From positions 1-43,314 of the forward strand of contig JAQVCV010000039.1 of assembly GCA_028689615.1 (NCBI GenBank): a stretch of DNA of 43,314 bases, read 5' to 3'. Below the pieces are notes generated by a model that saw only the letters and a program-made list of their open reading frames with translations, was not told the origin of the DNA and did not search any database. This DNA comes from Bacteroidales bacterium (lineage in GTDB: Bacteria; Bacteroidota; Bacteroidia; Bacteroidales; TTA-H9). Below are positions 25,630 through 35,583 of the stretch, piece by piece. The position numbers and the translations under genes are program-made. The stretch's first letter is position 1; every line of letters starts with the position of its first letter.

Positions 25630-26176
25630 GTTTTTTTCGTTTTTTTAATAATCTTTTTTTTCATTAATATGCTTTCTAGGCTGCATCCAATCAGTCAATA
25701 AGATAAATTTTCCTGTTTTTTGTTTTTTATGTGACCTGTCGTTAATGCAGCATTCTTATTGCAAGTCAAAGATTTCCAATGTTGTAGCTTGTTGGTGGTT
25801 TTAATTATTTCTAAGGGAGTGGCTGTAAACCGTTGAGTGTTGAAGTATTGACGATTTTTCGTGTATTGTATGATTTTGAATTTTTGTTTTGATGATGCTT
25901 GTGGTTGGGTTAGCCTACCGGTTGGTTATTAAGCCTTTATTTTTTACTTATTGTTTTATCAGGAAGGGTTTAGCAGTTTAATTCGTTTGTTTGAAATGAG
26001 AAATCATTAAAACTTTGATAATTTGATTTGTGTAATTTGGTACTTTGATTTGGCATTGCCATAAGGTTTATCGTGCATTGCAGAGTGGGTATAAAAGATG
26101 AATTGTACACTTGTTTGTTGTTGAATGTGTGTGTTGTATAAAAATTTTGTTTGTAGCTTGTGTGGTTTAGGGCAAT
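25630..26176. other. T-rich noncoding region of about 550 bases
   Basis: No convincing coding frame on either strand. The plus strand is very T-rich and G-over-C, with many TTTG and ATTTG words, for example two ACTTTGAT words near 26010-26050. No known RNA, hairpin series or exact long repeat is evident. It lies between the promoter of the AT-hook gene and the terminator of the mut operon. Confidence 0.5.
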
Positions 26177-26204
26177 AAAAAAGGCCTCCGTTTTCGGAGG
26201 CCTT
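26177..26204 (-). terminator. Intrinsic terminator of the mutA-arcA-mutB operon
   Basis: A perfect 10-bp stem (AAGGCCTCCG with CGGAGGCCTT) around an AAAA loop on the minus strand, followed by a T run; 18 bases after the mutB stop. Confidence 0.92.
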
Positions 26205-26222
26205 CATAGATTTAATGAGTCT

Positions 26223-28370
26223 TTATTTTCTACTCTCGATCAAAATCTCGAGCATTTTTACAGCTGCATCGCTTACAACGGTACCTGGTCCAAAGATGGC
26301 CGCTGCACCCGATTGGTACAAGAAGTCATAGTCCTGAGGAGGTATTACTCCACCCACAATAACCATGATATCGTCACGACCAAGCTTTTTGAGTTCGTCG
26401 ATAACTTGAGGAACCAAGGTCTTATGACCAGCTGCCAGGGATGAAACTCCCAGCACGTGCACGTCGTTTTCAACCGCTTGCCTGGCCGATTCCTCTGGTG
26501 TCTGGAACAAGGGCCCGATATCAACATCAAATCCCATATCGGCATAGCCGGTTGCCACAACTTTAGCTCCGCGGTCGTGGCCATCCTGTCCCATTTTGGC
26601 AATCATGATTCGCGGGCGGCGTCCTTCGATGCGGGCAAATTCATCGGCCAGCTCGCAAGCTTTGTTAAAGCTTTCATCGCCCTTCGATTCTGATGAATAC
26701 ACTCCTGATATGCTTCTGATTACGGCTTTATAACGTCCAAACACTTTTTCGCATGCATCGCTTATTTCGCCGAGTGAGGCGCGCAAGCGGGCTGCTTCAA
26801 TTGAAAGGGCAAGCAGGTTGCCTTCGCCTGTTTCGCAACTGTGTGTGATGGCTTGCAAAGCTTTGGCCACTGCATCGTTGTCGCGGTTGGCTTTCAATTG
26901 CGCCAATCGCTTGATTTGGGCTTCACGCACAGCGGTATTATCTACCTCGAGGGTCTCGATCGGATCTTCTTTCTCGAGACGGTATTTGTTTACACCTACA
27001 ATGGTGTCGCGACGGCTGTCGATGCGGGCTTGTTTGCGAGCAGCAGCTTCCTCGATTCTCATTTTTGGGATACCTGTTTCGATAGCTTTTGCCATACCTC
27101 CAAGGCTTTCCACCTCCTGAATCAGATCCCATGCTTTGTGAGCAATCTCGTTGGTAAGGCTTTCAATATAATAGGAGCCTGCCCATGGATCAACCACTTT
27201 GCAAATGTTGGTTTCTTCTTGGATGAAAATCTGGGTGTTTCGGGCAATGCGGGCTGAGAAGTCGGTGGGAAGTGCTATGGCTTCATCCAAAGCATTGGTG
27301 TGAAGCGACTGGGTGTGCCCCAGGGCTGCTGCCATTGCCTCCACACAGGTGCGCGTTACGTTGTTGAATGGATCTTGTTCGGTGAGGCTCCATCCCGATG
27401 TTTGGCTGTGGGTACGCAAGGCAAGCGATTTGGGGTTTTTGGGATTGAATTGCTTGACAAGTTTGGCCCAAAGCAGTCTGGCAGCTCGCATTTTTGCAAT
27501 CTCCATGAAATGATTCATCCCGATAGCCCAGAAAAAGGAGAGGCGCGGAGCAAAATCGTCGATGCTCATGCCTGCATTGATGCCGGTTCTGAGGTATTCC
27601 AATCCATCGGCCAGAGTGTAGGCGAGTTCAATATCGGCAGTTGCTCCGGCTTCTTGCATATGGTATCCCGAGATGCTGATGCTGTTGAATTTGGGCATAT
27701 TTTCGGAAGTGAATCTGAAAATGTCGGCAATAATTCGCATCGAGGGGAGGGGTGGGTAGATGTACGTATTGCGCACCATGAACTCTTTCAGAATATCGTT
27801 CTGGATGGTACCTGAAAGTTGTTCGAGCTTCACTCCTTGTTCCATTGCTGCCACAATATAGAAGGCCAGAACGGGCAAAACCCCTCCATTCATGGTCATC
27901 GATACCGACATTTTGTCAAGAGGTATCTGGTCGAACAGTATGTTCATGTCGAGGATGCTGTCAACGGCCACTCCGGCTTTTCCCACATCGCCAACCACCC
28001 GAGGGTGGTCTGAGTCGTAACCGCGATGGGTGGCCAGGTCAAAGGCTATGGAGAGTCCTTTTTGTCCGGCTGCCAGATTTCGCCTGTAAAAGGCGTTTGA
28101 TTCTTCCGCGGTGGAAAAACCAGCATATTGCCTGACAGTCCAGGGGCGCATCACATACATGGTGCTGTAGGGCCCCCTGAGGTATGGTGGAATTCCTGCA
28201 GCATAGTGCAAGTGTTCCATTTGGAGCAGGTCGTCGGAAGTGTAAACCGGTTTTACGGGTATCAGCTCGGGCGTTTCCCATAAAGGGGATTCCCCGGTGG
28301 GATTTTGAGCTGATGTGGTTTCCGAAGCCGACTGCAACCCGAGATCAATTTGATTGAAATTTGGTTTCAT
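26223..28370 (-). CDS. mutB: Methylmalonyl-CoA mutase, large (B12-binding, catalytic) subunit
   Basis: A 715-residue cytosolic enzyme that interconverts methylmalonyl-CoA and succinyl-CoA with adenosylcobalamin. The barrel domain shows [40 protein letters not shown] and [15 protein letters not shown]. The C-terminal B12 domain carries the base-off motif DGHDRG (596-601; H598 the cobalt ligand) and [15 protein letters not shown]. It is the third gene of an unusual operon: mutA, arginine deiminase, mutB. The gap from the deiminase is 21 bases and a strong terminator follows. In Bacteroidota the enzyme serves propionate formation from succinate or the reverse. The symbol scpA is used in other species. 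Confidence 0.97.
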   Translation of the reverse strand: MKPNFNQIDLGLQSASETTSAQNPTGESPLWETPELIPVKPVYTSDDLLQMEHLHYAAGIPPYLRGPYSTMYVMRPWTVRQYAGFSTAEESNAFYRRNLAAGQKGLSIAFDLATHRGYDSDHPRVVGDVGKAGVAVDSILDMNILFDQIPLDKMSVSMTMNGGVLPVLAFYIVAAMEQGVKLEQLSGTIQNDILKEFMVRNTYIYPPLPSMRIIADIFRFTSENMPKFNSISISGYHMQEAGATADIELAYTLADGLEYLRTGINAGMSIDDFAPRLSFFWAIGMNHFMEIAKMRAARLLWAKLVKQFNPKNPKSLALRTHSQTSGWSLTEQDPFNNVTRTCVEAMAAALGHTQSLHTNALDEAIALPTDFSARIARNTQIFIQEETNICKVVDPWAGSYYIESLTNEIAHKAWDLIQEVESLGGMAKAIETGIPKMRIEEAAARKQARIDSRRDTIVGVNKYRLEKEDPIETLEVDNTAVREAQIKRLAQLKANRDNDAVAKALQAITHSCETGEGNLLALSIEAARLRASLGEISDACEKVFGRYKAVIRSISGVYSSESKGDESFNKACELADEFARIEGRRPRIMIAKMGQDGHDRGAKVVATGYADMGFDVDIGPLFQTPEESARQAVENDVHVLGVSSLAAGHKTLVPQVIDELKKLGRDDIMVIVGGVIPPQDYDFLYQSGAAAIFGPGTVVSDAAVKMLEILIESRK

Positions 28371-28391
28371 ATGATTATTTTTCTTTGTTCA

Positions 28392-29657
28392 TTACCAGGT
28401 GAAAGGATCGCGGCTTACGGGCATGGTCATGCAGCGGGCTCCGCCGCCACCACGCGACAGCTCAGATCCTTCTATGGTTACAACGCATTTCGTATAGTCG
28501 TCAGGATTTTTAATTCCTTCAATTACTTCGCTTGCCTTAAGAACCTCGAAACCATTGCGGTTCAGGTTTTCGATTGTATAAACATTTCGCTCGTAACCAA
28601 CGATTTTGCCAGGTGCAAAGGCGAAGAAATTGGCCCCGCTGTGCCACTGCTCCCGCTCCTGAATGTAGCTGTCGCCTGTATGGCCGCCACAGGTCACAGG
28701 CTCCAGATCAATTCCAAGCGAACGAAGGGCAAGCAGAAGGTTTTTTTCTTCGGTTATGGATTTCACGGCTCCATTCTCCAGTTCTATGTGTATGGTCAGG
28801 AACCTGTTGGTGTTCATCACCACTGGCTCGTAGATCATGCATTGATCGCGGTCGAGAAAGGTGAAAACCATATCAAGATGGATAAACGATTCTGGTTTTA
28901 ACGGGAGTTCCTGTACCAGAACATGTTTTATCATCTCTTTGCTTCTGATGCATTCCAGAATTCGGTCGATACCTTGTGAGGTGGTCCGTCCGCTCAAGCC
29001 TATGATTAGGGTATCGCCGCGAGCTACCAGAATGTCGCCACCTTCGAAGGTGATGTTTTCCTGGATGTGCGTGGCATCGGTGCAATTGATGGTTTGAGCA
29101 TTAATTCTGGGGTGATAATTGAATATGGTTTCCATGATGAGTGCTTCGTGCATTCTCACCTGATTGGCCATTTTTGCAATAAGCACTTTGTTGCCAATGC
29201 TGATGGCTGAGTCGCGTGTGAAAAAGAAGTTGTGAAGCGGACGAACCTCATACCGTTCTTTGTCGAGGTAACGGGTCAGGTTGTCCTTTTTCATAACAAC
29301 TCCCTCAATTACAGCATTGGTAATATCGTCGGCGTTGAGTGAGTGTAGGTAAGATTCAATATGAGGTACCCTGTCGTGACGGCAGATCTTTTGAATGAAA
29401 CTGGCCCTGACTTTTTCGTTTTTGAGGGTTTCGCGCAGAAGGTCTTTTACCTGATACGTTTTCGATACCTTATTTAGGGTCTCTTCGAGTTGGGCATACT
29501 CTTTCGAGGCAATGGCCAGATTGAGGATGTCGCTGTAGAGCGCTCTTTCGGCGTTTCGTGGGGTCATGTTTTCGATTTCTGCACCAGGGGTGTGAAGAAT
29601 GACTCCGTTCAAACGGCCAATTTCTGAATTTACCTGTATTTCTATTTTATCAATCAT
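28392..29657 (-). CDS. arcA: Arginine deiminase
   Basis: Hydrolyses arginine to citrulline and ammonia; 421 residues, cytosolic. The guanidine-modifying enzyme residues are in place: D149 (FTRDSA), E205 (FEGGD), H260 and D262 (IHLDMVFT) and the nucleophile C409 in RGGGGARCM; R224 for carboxylate binding is in GLSGRTT, where most members have SERT. The ATG at 29657 replaces a TTG start five codons upstream. No arcB, arcC or arcD is near. The gene lies between mutA (26-base gap) and mutB (21-base gap), so arginine breakdown seems co-expressed with the mutase. An agmatine or guanidino-compound substrate is possible, though residues fit arginine. Confidence 0.92.
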   Translation of the reverse strand: MIDKIEIQVNSEIGRLNGVILHTPGAEIENMTPRNAERALYSDILNLAIASKEYAQLEETLNKVSKTYQVKDLLRETLKNEKVRASFIQKICRHDRVPHIESYLHSLNADDITNAVIEGVVMKKDNLTRYLDKERYEVRPLHNFFFTRDSAISIGNKVLIAKMANQVRMHEALIMETIFNYHPRINAQTINCTDATHIQENITFEGGDILVARGDTLIIGLSGRTTSQGIDRILECIRSKEMIKHVLVQELPLKPESFIHLDMVFTFLDRDQCMIYEPVVMNTNRFLTIHIELENGAVKSITEEKNLLLALRSLGIDLEPVTCGGHTGDSYIQEREQWHSGANFFAFAPGKIVGYERNVYTIENLNRNGFEVLKASEVIEGIKNPDDYTKCVVTIEGSELSRGGGGARCMTMPVSRDPFTW

Positions 29658-29683
29658 AGTATTTTCCGGCAAGTTGTGAAGGT

Positions 29684-31594
29684 TTACAAAATTCCGGCTT
29701 CGGTTTGGAAACCTTGGAGGGTTTCCAGTACATTGGATTTTACGTGTATAAAATGTTTGATGCCTGCCGTTTTCAATTCGTCGGCCGATGGTGGATTTCC
29801 TGCAATTACCACAACGCTTTTCCCTGCAATCTTTTCAAATATTTCGGGCGCTAAGGTTGCATATTCATCATCAGACGAGCAAATTACGGTGAATTCGGCC
29901 TTCGCGTCAAGAGCAGCTTTTACTCCTTCTTCAGCAGTTTTAAAACCATTGTTGTCGATAACCTCAAACCCTGCACAGGCAAAGAAATTGCATGCAAATT
30001 GAGCTCTTGCTTTTCTCATGCCAAAGTTACCAATGGTTAGCATAAAGGCTTTAGGACGGTGGTTGTCTTTTGCGAATTTGTCAGTGCGGTAACGCATGGC
30101 CTCAAAGGCCGCGGCTCCTCTGTAAGTTCTTAAAGGCGAAGTGATTAAATCAGGCGAACCAGGTGTGTTGTCCTGTCGGAGTATTGCTTCATCGAGGTTT
30201 CGGGTCATCTGTTCTGAAAAATTGGGATATTGGTTAGTCCCGAGCAAGATGTCGCGTCGCAAAGCCAGGGCCTGATCGCGTTTGCGTGCAGTGGCCTCGA
30301 TCTGATCCTGAACAAACCCTTTTCTCAGTGCACAGAAATAGCCGCCTTCGTCTTCTGTCTTCAGAAACAGCTTCCATGCTTCGTCTGCAATAGCGGCCGT
30401 GATGCTCTCGATGTAGTACGACCCGGCAGACGGATCAACCAGTTTGTCGAAGTTCGATTCTTCTTTCAGCACCAATTGTTGATTGCGGGCTATGCGCTCT
30501 GAGAATTCGGTTGCCTGCCCGAAAGCTGAATCAAAGGGAAGTACCGTGTGGCTGTCGGTTCCTGCTATAACCGCCGACATGCTCTCAGTTGTGGTGCGCA
30601 GCATGTTTACGTATGGGTCGTAAAGGGTGAGGTTCCACTCCAGGGTTGTGGTGTGGATTCTCATTTTGCAATCAGCTTCGTTTTCTACTCCGAAGTTCCT
30701 GACAATTTTTGCCCATAACATTCTGGCGGCTCTCAGCTTGGCAATTTCAATAAAATAATTGGGGCCTGCCCCCATCTCGAATTTGATTTTTTGAGCAACC
30801 AGACCGGCTTCCAGGTTTCTGTCGGTGAGCTGGTGGAGGTATTCAACTCCTTGTGATAAAGCAAAAGCCAGTTCCTGCGAGGCAGTGGCTCCCGCATTAG
30901 CAAGCGAAAGGCTGTCAACCGAAAGTGCCGATAATCCTTTGTATGGCTTGCATTTCCCAACAAGGTCTGCTGCCTGATCAAATGCAGTTGATGCCTCCTG
31001 GCATTGGGGACAAAATTTCCCGTTCAGGGTTAGGTAAGCCAGTGGTGCAAACCCAAGCGATCCTCTTACAAGATCGTTTTCGAGATTGTGTTCCCTAATG
31101 TATTGATCCAGATAGTTATACAATGGTGCTGCCTGATGACCTGCAACAAAATTGATCTCTGTGGTTGCCAGTGGGAGGTTCTTCAGAAGTGTTTTAAAAT
31201 CTTCATAAGAAAAAGTTTCCTCCTGTTTGAAGATAAATCCGAATGAATCAACTCCTTTGGTGAGAAGCCCTAAGGCTTTTTCGTTCATTTGGGACAGATT
31301 TTCCTGCGTAATTTCCAAGTCCTGCCTGATAAACCATTTGTTGTTGGTCGTTTTGGTGCCGCGAACAAATGGGTATTGCCCGGGTTGGCTTTTCAGGTGT
31401 TGGATGGAAGCCAGGTCTTCTTCCCGATAATAGGGTTTAACCGTGAAGCCTTCATCGGTTTTCCAGATTAGCTTTTTCGCATAATCTGCCCCCTTGAGAT
31501 CGGCTGCTATAACGGCTTCCCATTCAGCGGTTGTAACCGCGGGAAACTCGGAAAACAGCTTTTCCTTGGTGTTGGGTGAATTTTTTGTATCCAT
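29684..31594 (-). CDS. mutA: Methylmalonyl-CoA mutase, small (non-catalytic) subunit
   Basis: The partner of MutB in the heterodimeric mutase; 636 residues. The barrel domain is recognisable by VRGTKTTNNKWFIRQDLEI, YIESITAAIADEAWKLF and AAFEAMRYRTDKFA. The C-terminal flavodoxin-like domain (about 505-636, starting KAFMLTIGNFGMRKARAQFA) lacks the DXHXXG cobalamin-ligand motif, as usual for small subunits, so it should not bind B12. The ATG at 31594 is chosen over an in-frame ATG nine codons upstream because the product then begins MDTKNSPNTKEKLF, next to the barrel entry. It heads the operon, with a promoter element about 50 bases upstream. Confidence 0.95.
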   Translation of the reverse strand: MDTKNSPNTKEKLFSEFPAVTTAEWEAVIAADLKGADYAKKLIWKTDEGFTVKPYYREEDLASIQHLKSQPGQYPFVRGTKTTNNKWFIRQDLEITQENLSQMNEKALGLLTKGVDSFGFIFKQEETFSYEDFKTLLKNLPLATTEINFVAGHQAAPLYNYLDQYIREHNLENDLVRGSLGFAPLAYLTLNGKFCPQCQEASTAFDQAADLVGKCKPYKGLSALSVDSLSLANAGATASQELAFALSQGVEYLHQLTDRNLEAGLVAQKIKFEMGAGPNYFIEIAKLRAARMLWAKIVRNFGVENEADCKMRIHTTTLEWNLTLYDPYVNMLRTTTESMSAVIAGTDSHTVLPFDSAFGQATEFSERIARNQQLVLKEESNFDKLVDPSAGSYYIESITAAIADEAWKLFLKTEDEGGYFCALRKGFVQDQIEATARKRDQALALRRDILLGTNQYPNFSEQMTRNLDEAILRQDNTPGSPDLITSPLRTYRGAAAFEAMRYRTDKFAKDNHRPKAFMLTIGNFGMRKARAQFACNFFACAGFEVIDNNGFKTAEEGVKAALDAKAEFTVICSSDDEYATLAPEIFEKIAGKSVVVIAGNPPSADELKTAGIKHFIHVKSNVLETLQGFQTEAGIL

Positions 31595-31644
31595 CTTGTG
31601 TTCAGTTTTGTGACAATCCATTTTTGGGTTTCCAAAAATATCGG

Positions 31645-31652
31645 CAAAGGTA
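31645..31652 (-). promoter_or_regulatory. -7 promoter element TACCTTTG of the mutA operon
   Basis: An exact TAnnTTTG match on the minus strand; start predicted near 31638 and a leader of about 44 bases before the ATG at 31594. No clear -33 TTTG. Confidence 0.6.
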
Positions 31653-31905
31653 CTATTTATTTACAGTTTATTTATTGATGCCGGTGCAGGGTTGTTCTGA
31701 TCATCCTTTAAATGAGATGATAAGACTGGCTGTTCTAGTTGGTTTGGCTGATTTGTCAATGCCTTCCATCGAATGGTTTTCATCGGTTGTATTGTCCCTT
31801 AAGGGTGTCTGTTATCTGGATTAAAGTTGCCTTTTCGCAGGGTTTTTGAGGCATGACATTAACTTTTTGAATGTGATGATGTTTTAAATGAAAAGATTGA
31901 TTGTT
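31653..31905. other. Divergent intergenic region between mutA and the TIGR01777 gene
   Basis: No gene, RNA family or hairpin terminator is recognised. It must hold the promoter of the plus-strand epimerase gene, but no exact TAnnTTTG element is visible for it, and no cobalamin riboswitch core is visible for mutA. Confidence 0.4.
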
Positions 31906-32769
31906 ATGAAGGTTTCTTTGAGTGGATCATCGGGATTGATTGGAGGTGCATTGCTTGAGTACTATTTGAAGCAGGGGCACGAGGTGGCAGCACTTACACG
32001 AGGCGATTTTGTGAAGGGGGTGGATCATCTGAGTGAAATTATTAAAGATTCTGAGGTTGTTGTTCATTTGGCGGGGGCTCCTGTTGTAAAGCGATGGACC
32101 GATTTCAACAAGGAGCAGATATGGCAAAGCAGGATAGAGACAACCGGGATGTTGGTAGAAGCCATGAAGCGATCGGCTCCGTCAGTTTTTCTTTGCGCCT
32201 CGGCGGTTGGCATTTACCAGCCTTATGAACTCTCGAGTGAGGAGCAGCCTTCTTACGGCTCCGGTTTTCTGGCCGATGTTTGTAAAAATTGGGAAATGGC
32301 TGCTAATGAGGCTAATGAATTCACAAGGGTTGTCAATTTGAGGCTTGGTGTTGTTTTGCATCCCAGTCGCGGTGCTTTGGCTTCTGTGGTCGTACCGTTC
32401 AGGTGGGGTCTGGGAGGGAGGGTAGGCAATGGCAAACAGCCTTTCCCATGGATTCATGTTGATGATGTAGTTGCTGCTGTCGATTTCCTTGCCAACAGCA
32501 CCTTGCAAGGTCCAGTCAATCTGGTTTCTCCCGGGCAGGTAAATTCTGATGGATTCAGCAAGTGTCTGGCTTCGGTATTGCATCGTCCGGCTTGGTTTCC
32601 TGTTCCTGTATTGGTTCTTAGGCTTTTGTATGGCGAAGGGGCTTCGGCATTGCTTGCCACCCCTTTCGTGAAACCCGGCCGTTTGCTTGAAAACGGTTTT
32701 CAGTTCAAGTTTCCCAATCTGAATGGTGCATTGGCTCATTTGCTTAAAAAAAAAGAAGACCCCGATTAG
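31906..32769 (+). CDS. TIGR01777 (YfcH-like) NAD(P)-binding epimerase
   Basis: A 287-residue extended short-chain dehydrogenase of the TIGR01777 family, of uncertain physiological role. The N-terminal nucleotide-binding motif is GSSGLIGG (7-14), followed by VVHLAGAPV, SRIETTGMLVEAM, SASAVGIYQP (Ser/Tyr region), LRLGVVLHPSRGAL, FPWIHVDDVVAAVDF and a C-terminal DUF1731-like part (FPVPVLVLRLLYGEGA). I use the ATG at 31906, matching the family N-terminus; the ATG at 31888 would add six residues. Its final codons overlap the terminator hairpin of the convergent ribonucleotide reductase gene. Confidence 0.88.
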   Translation: MKVSLSGSSGLIGGALLEYYLKQGHEVAALTRGDFVKGVDHLSEIIKDSEVVVHLAGAPVVKRWTDFNKEQIWQSRIETTGMLVEAMKRSAPSVFLCASAVGIYQPYELSSEEQPSYGSGFLADVCKNWEMAANEANEFTRVVNLRLGVVLHPSRGALASVVVPFRWGLGGRVGNGKQPFPWIHVDDVVAAVDFLANSTLQGPVNLVSPGQVNSDGFSKCLASVLHRPAWFPVPVLVLRLLYGEGASALLATPFVKPGRLLENGFQFKFPNLNGALAHLLKKKEDPD

Positions 32770-32781
32770 CCGGAGTCTTCT
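32746..32781 (-). terminator. Terminator of nrdJ, overlapping the end of the epimerase gene
   Basis: On the minus strand a 7-bp plus 3-bp stem with one mismatch (AGAAGAC outer arm), loop GCTAAT, then nine T residues. The T tract and most of the stem fall within the last codons of the plus-strand gene (AAA codons for lysine). Confidence 0.8.
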
Positions 32782-32803
32782 GTGAGTTATAGAGGGGCGT
32801 ATA

Positions 32804-35557
32804 TCAACCACATTTTGAATATCCACAGTTTTTGCAGGTCAGGCATCCTTCCTGATAAATCAAACCATCAGGATGGTCGCACTGCGGACAATGGGCTTTG
32901 GTTGGTTTAGTCCCGTCGGGGATAAACTTTTTTAGAGCTCTTTCAACGCCTGCTTTCCAGGTGTTGATGGAATCGGAATTGAAACTGAGCTTAGACACCA
33001 GATCTACCACGTTTGTCAAAGGCATTCCGTGCCTGAGGATTCCGCTGATGAGCTTGGCATAGTTCCAGTATTCAATCTCAAACATTCGCGACAGGCCTTC
33101 CATAGTGGTTTTGTAGCCTTCCTTATCGGCAAATTGGAAATCGTATCGGCTGTTGCCATCTTCTGTCCTGTTTTTAATCACCCAACCTTTTGTAACCCAC
33201 CTTGGGGCGTAGAATCCTTCCTCTTTCCCGGTGAATATTTCGTAAGGGTGTCCCTGATACAGCCCGACCACAGCTACCCATTTTTCGTAATCATTCTGGA
33301 ACCTGACTACCTCTGCTTCCAATACCTTGGGGCGGGGTGGTGCGTTGGTCTCTTTGATAGCCGGTTTGTCTTCTTTTTTCTCGCTTGCTACCAAAACACC
33401 TGATCTTGAGCCATCACGATAAACTGTCATCCCTTTGCATCCACTCTCCCAGGCAGTTTTGTATATCTGGCTGATCAGATCCTGTTTGGTTTCGTTCGGA
33501 ACGTTAACTGTTACGCTGATCGAATGGTCAACCCATTTCTGTACAGCTCCCTGCATTTTTACCTTGGCTACCCAGTCCACATCGTTAGCTGTGGCTTTAT
33601 AATAAGGCGATGCTTCAATAATGGGATTGAGTTGTTCGTCTGAATATTTGGTAACAGCATCCAGATCATAGCCGTTGATTCTTAGGTAATTAAGAAACTG
33701 GGGGTGAAATACATTGTACTCTTCCCAGGTATCGCCTACCTCGTCAGTAAAAGTGATTACAACGTTTTTGTCGTTGGGATTAACTTTTCTGCGACGTTTG
33801 TAGTTGATCATGAAAACCGGTTCGATTCCCGAAGTGGTTTGAGTGAGTATGCTTACGCTGCCGGTGGGGGCGATGGTAAGAAGAGCAATGTTTCTACGGC
33901 CGTGTTTTTCCATCTCTTCATACAGCGATGCATCGGCTTGTTTCAGTCGCTGGATAAAGGGGTTGTTTCTCTCTTTTTCGTTGCTGTAGATCGGGAATGG
34001 ACCTCTCTCGGCAGCAAGTTGAACCGATGAACGATAGGCCTCAACGGCAAGTGTTTTATGGATTTCAACAGAAAAGGAGATTGCTTCATCCGAACCATAC
34101 CGCAGGTTGAGTGCGGCCAACATATCACCTTCGGCGGTGATGCCAAAGCCTGTTCGGCGCCCTTCAAGGGCTTTGCGACGGATGTTTTCCCAGAGGTTTA
34201 TCTCTATCCGTTTGGTTTCAGGATCTTCCGGATCCTGTTTTATTTTGTCAAGTATAATATCAATTTTTTCCAGCTCCAGATCAATAAGGTCGTCCATCAT
34301 TCGCTGTGCTTTGTTGACATGATCCTTGAACAGCGCGTAGTTGAAGGTTGCCTCGGTCGTAAACGGGTTCTCAACATAACTGAACAGGTTGATAGCCAGC
34401 AAACGACAACTGTCGTAAGGGCAAAGGGGAATTTCGCCACACGGATTGGTTGATACAGTACGGAATCCGTGGTTGGTATAACTGTCGGGAACCGATTCGT
34501 TGATCACGGTGTCCCAGAAAAGGACGCCCGGCTCTGCCGATTTCCATGCATTGTGAATGATTTTATCCCAAAGTTTGCGTGCTTTAATGGTTTTGGTGAA
34601 TTTGGGTTGGTCGCTGTCAACCGGGTATTGTTGAACGAAGTCGGTATCGTTAACAACTGCCCTCATGAAGTCGTTGGTTAATTTCACCGAGATGTTGGCT
34701 CCTGTTACCTTCCCTGATTCCAGTTTAGCGTCAATAAAGTCTTCGGCATCAGGATGTTTTACAGATATAGAAAGCATGAGAGCTCCACGGCGGCCGTCCT
34801 GTGCAACTTCTCTTGTTGAGTTGGAAAACCGTTCCATGAAGGGGACGATTCCGGTGCTGGTAAGGGCTGTGTTTTTCACAGGGCTCCCTTTGGGTCGGAT
34901 GTGCGACAAGTCGTGCCCAACCCCGCCGCGACGCTTCATCAATTGAACCTGCTCCTGATCGGTTCTCATAATTCCACCGTACGAATCAGCCGCGGGCTCA
35001 GTGCCAATAACAAAGCAGTTCGACAAGGATCCTACCTGAATGTCGTTGCCAATGCCGGCCATCGGGCTACCCTGGGGGATGATGTAACGGAAATCGCGCA
35101 GCAATTCGAAGACTTCAGCGGCCGACATGGGATTTTTATAGCGTTTCTCAATTCTGTGAACTTCGTTAGCTATACGCCAGTGCATATCTTCGGGGGTAAG
35201 CTCGTAAAGTTTTCCTTCGCTGTCTTTCAGGGCGTACTTACTCACCCAAACATTGGCTGCAAGGGTGTCGCCATTGAAATAAACGGTGCTCTTTTGGATA
35301 GCTTCTTCGTGGCTAAAGGTTTTGGAGTTAGGGACTTCAGTCCCATAGTTTTCTTGTGGTTCGTTTAAATTTACCATGCTGACTTCTTTCTCGTGGGTTT
35401 CAGTTTTAACTTCTTCGAGGTAATCTTCAAAAAGGTCTATCATGTTAATGGTCCTTGGTTTTGTTGAGACTCTTTTTTTGAGTAACTCATCGTAGTTCGA
35501 TTTTTCCTGTGTCTGGCCTGCGATTTCTTTGAAACCTGTGAATTCTGCACTATTCAT
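32804..35557 (-). CDS. nrdJ: Adenosylcobalamin-dependent (class II) ribonucleotide reductase
   Basis: Reduces ribonucleotides to deoxyribonucleotides for DNA synthesis, using B12 to make the thiyl radical and working with or without oxygen; 917 residues, cytosolic. Landmarks: GSLSNCFVIGT (reactive Cys), MKRRGGVGHDLSHIRP, RRGALMLSISVKHPDAEDFI, the NPCGEIPL active-site loop (thiyl Cys and Glu), APTGSVSILTQTTSGIEPVF, a KGMTVYRDGSR block and a C-terminal Cys-rich tail with Cys 890, 893, 905, 908, 911 and 916 that could re-reduce the active site or bind zinc. About 100 N-terminal residues precede the barrel. It has its own promoter and terminator. The second B12 enzyme in the window, after MutAB. 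Confidence 0.95.
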   Translation of the reverse strand: MNSAEFTGFKEIAGQTQEKSNYDELLKKRVSTKPRTINMIDLFEDYLEEVKTETHEKEVSMVNLNEPQENYGTEVPNSKTFSHEEAIQKSTVYFNGDTLAANVWVSKYALKDSEGKLYELTPEDMHWRIANEVHRIEKRYKNPMSAAEVFELLRDFRYIIPQGSPMAGIGNDIQVGSLSNCFVIGTEPAADSYGGIMRTDQEQVQLMKRRGGVGHDLSHIRPKGSPVKNTALTSTGIVPFMERFSNSTREVAQDGRRGALMLSISVKHPDAEDFIDAKLESGKVTGANISVKLTNDFMRAVVNDTDFVQQYPVDSDQPKFTKTIKARKLWDKIIHNAWKSAEPGVLFWDTVINESVPDSYTNHGFRTVSTNPCGEIPLCPYDSCRLLAINLFSYVENPFTTEATFNYALFKDHVNKAQRMMDDLIDLELEKIDIILDKIKQDPEDPETKRIEINLWENIRRKALEGRRTGFGITAEGDMLAALNLRYGSDEAISFSVEIHKTLAVEAYRSSVQLAAERGPFPIYSNEKERNNPFIQRLKQADASLYEEMEKHGRRNIALLTIAPTGSVSILTQTTSGIEPVFMINYKRRRKVNPNDKNVVITFTDEVGDTWEEYNVFHPQFLNYLRINGYDLDAVTKYSDEQLNPIIEASPYYKATANDVDWVAKVKMQGAVQKWVDHSISVTVNVPNETKQDLISQIYKTAWESGCKGMTVYRDGSRSGVLVASEKKEDKPAIKETNAPPRPKVLEAEVVRFQNDYEKWVAVVGLYQGHPYEIFTGKEEGFYAPRWVTKGWVIKNRTEDGNSRYDFQFADKEGYKTTMEGLSRMFEIEYWNYAKLISGILRHGMPLTNVVDLVSKLSFNSDSINTWKAGVERALKKFIPDGTKPTKAHCPQCDHPDGLIYQEGCLTCKNCGYSKCG

Positions 35558-35583
35558 ATCAGCAAGGGGGTTGAGGGGTTAAT

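Noticed and set aside
27300-27815. Open frame of 171 codons on the plus strand inside mutB
   Set aside because: Antisense to a certain gene and lacks any domain.
28350-28901. Open frame on the plus strand inside the arginine deiminase gene
   Set aside because: Antisense to a clear enzyme gene, with no motif and no start context.
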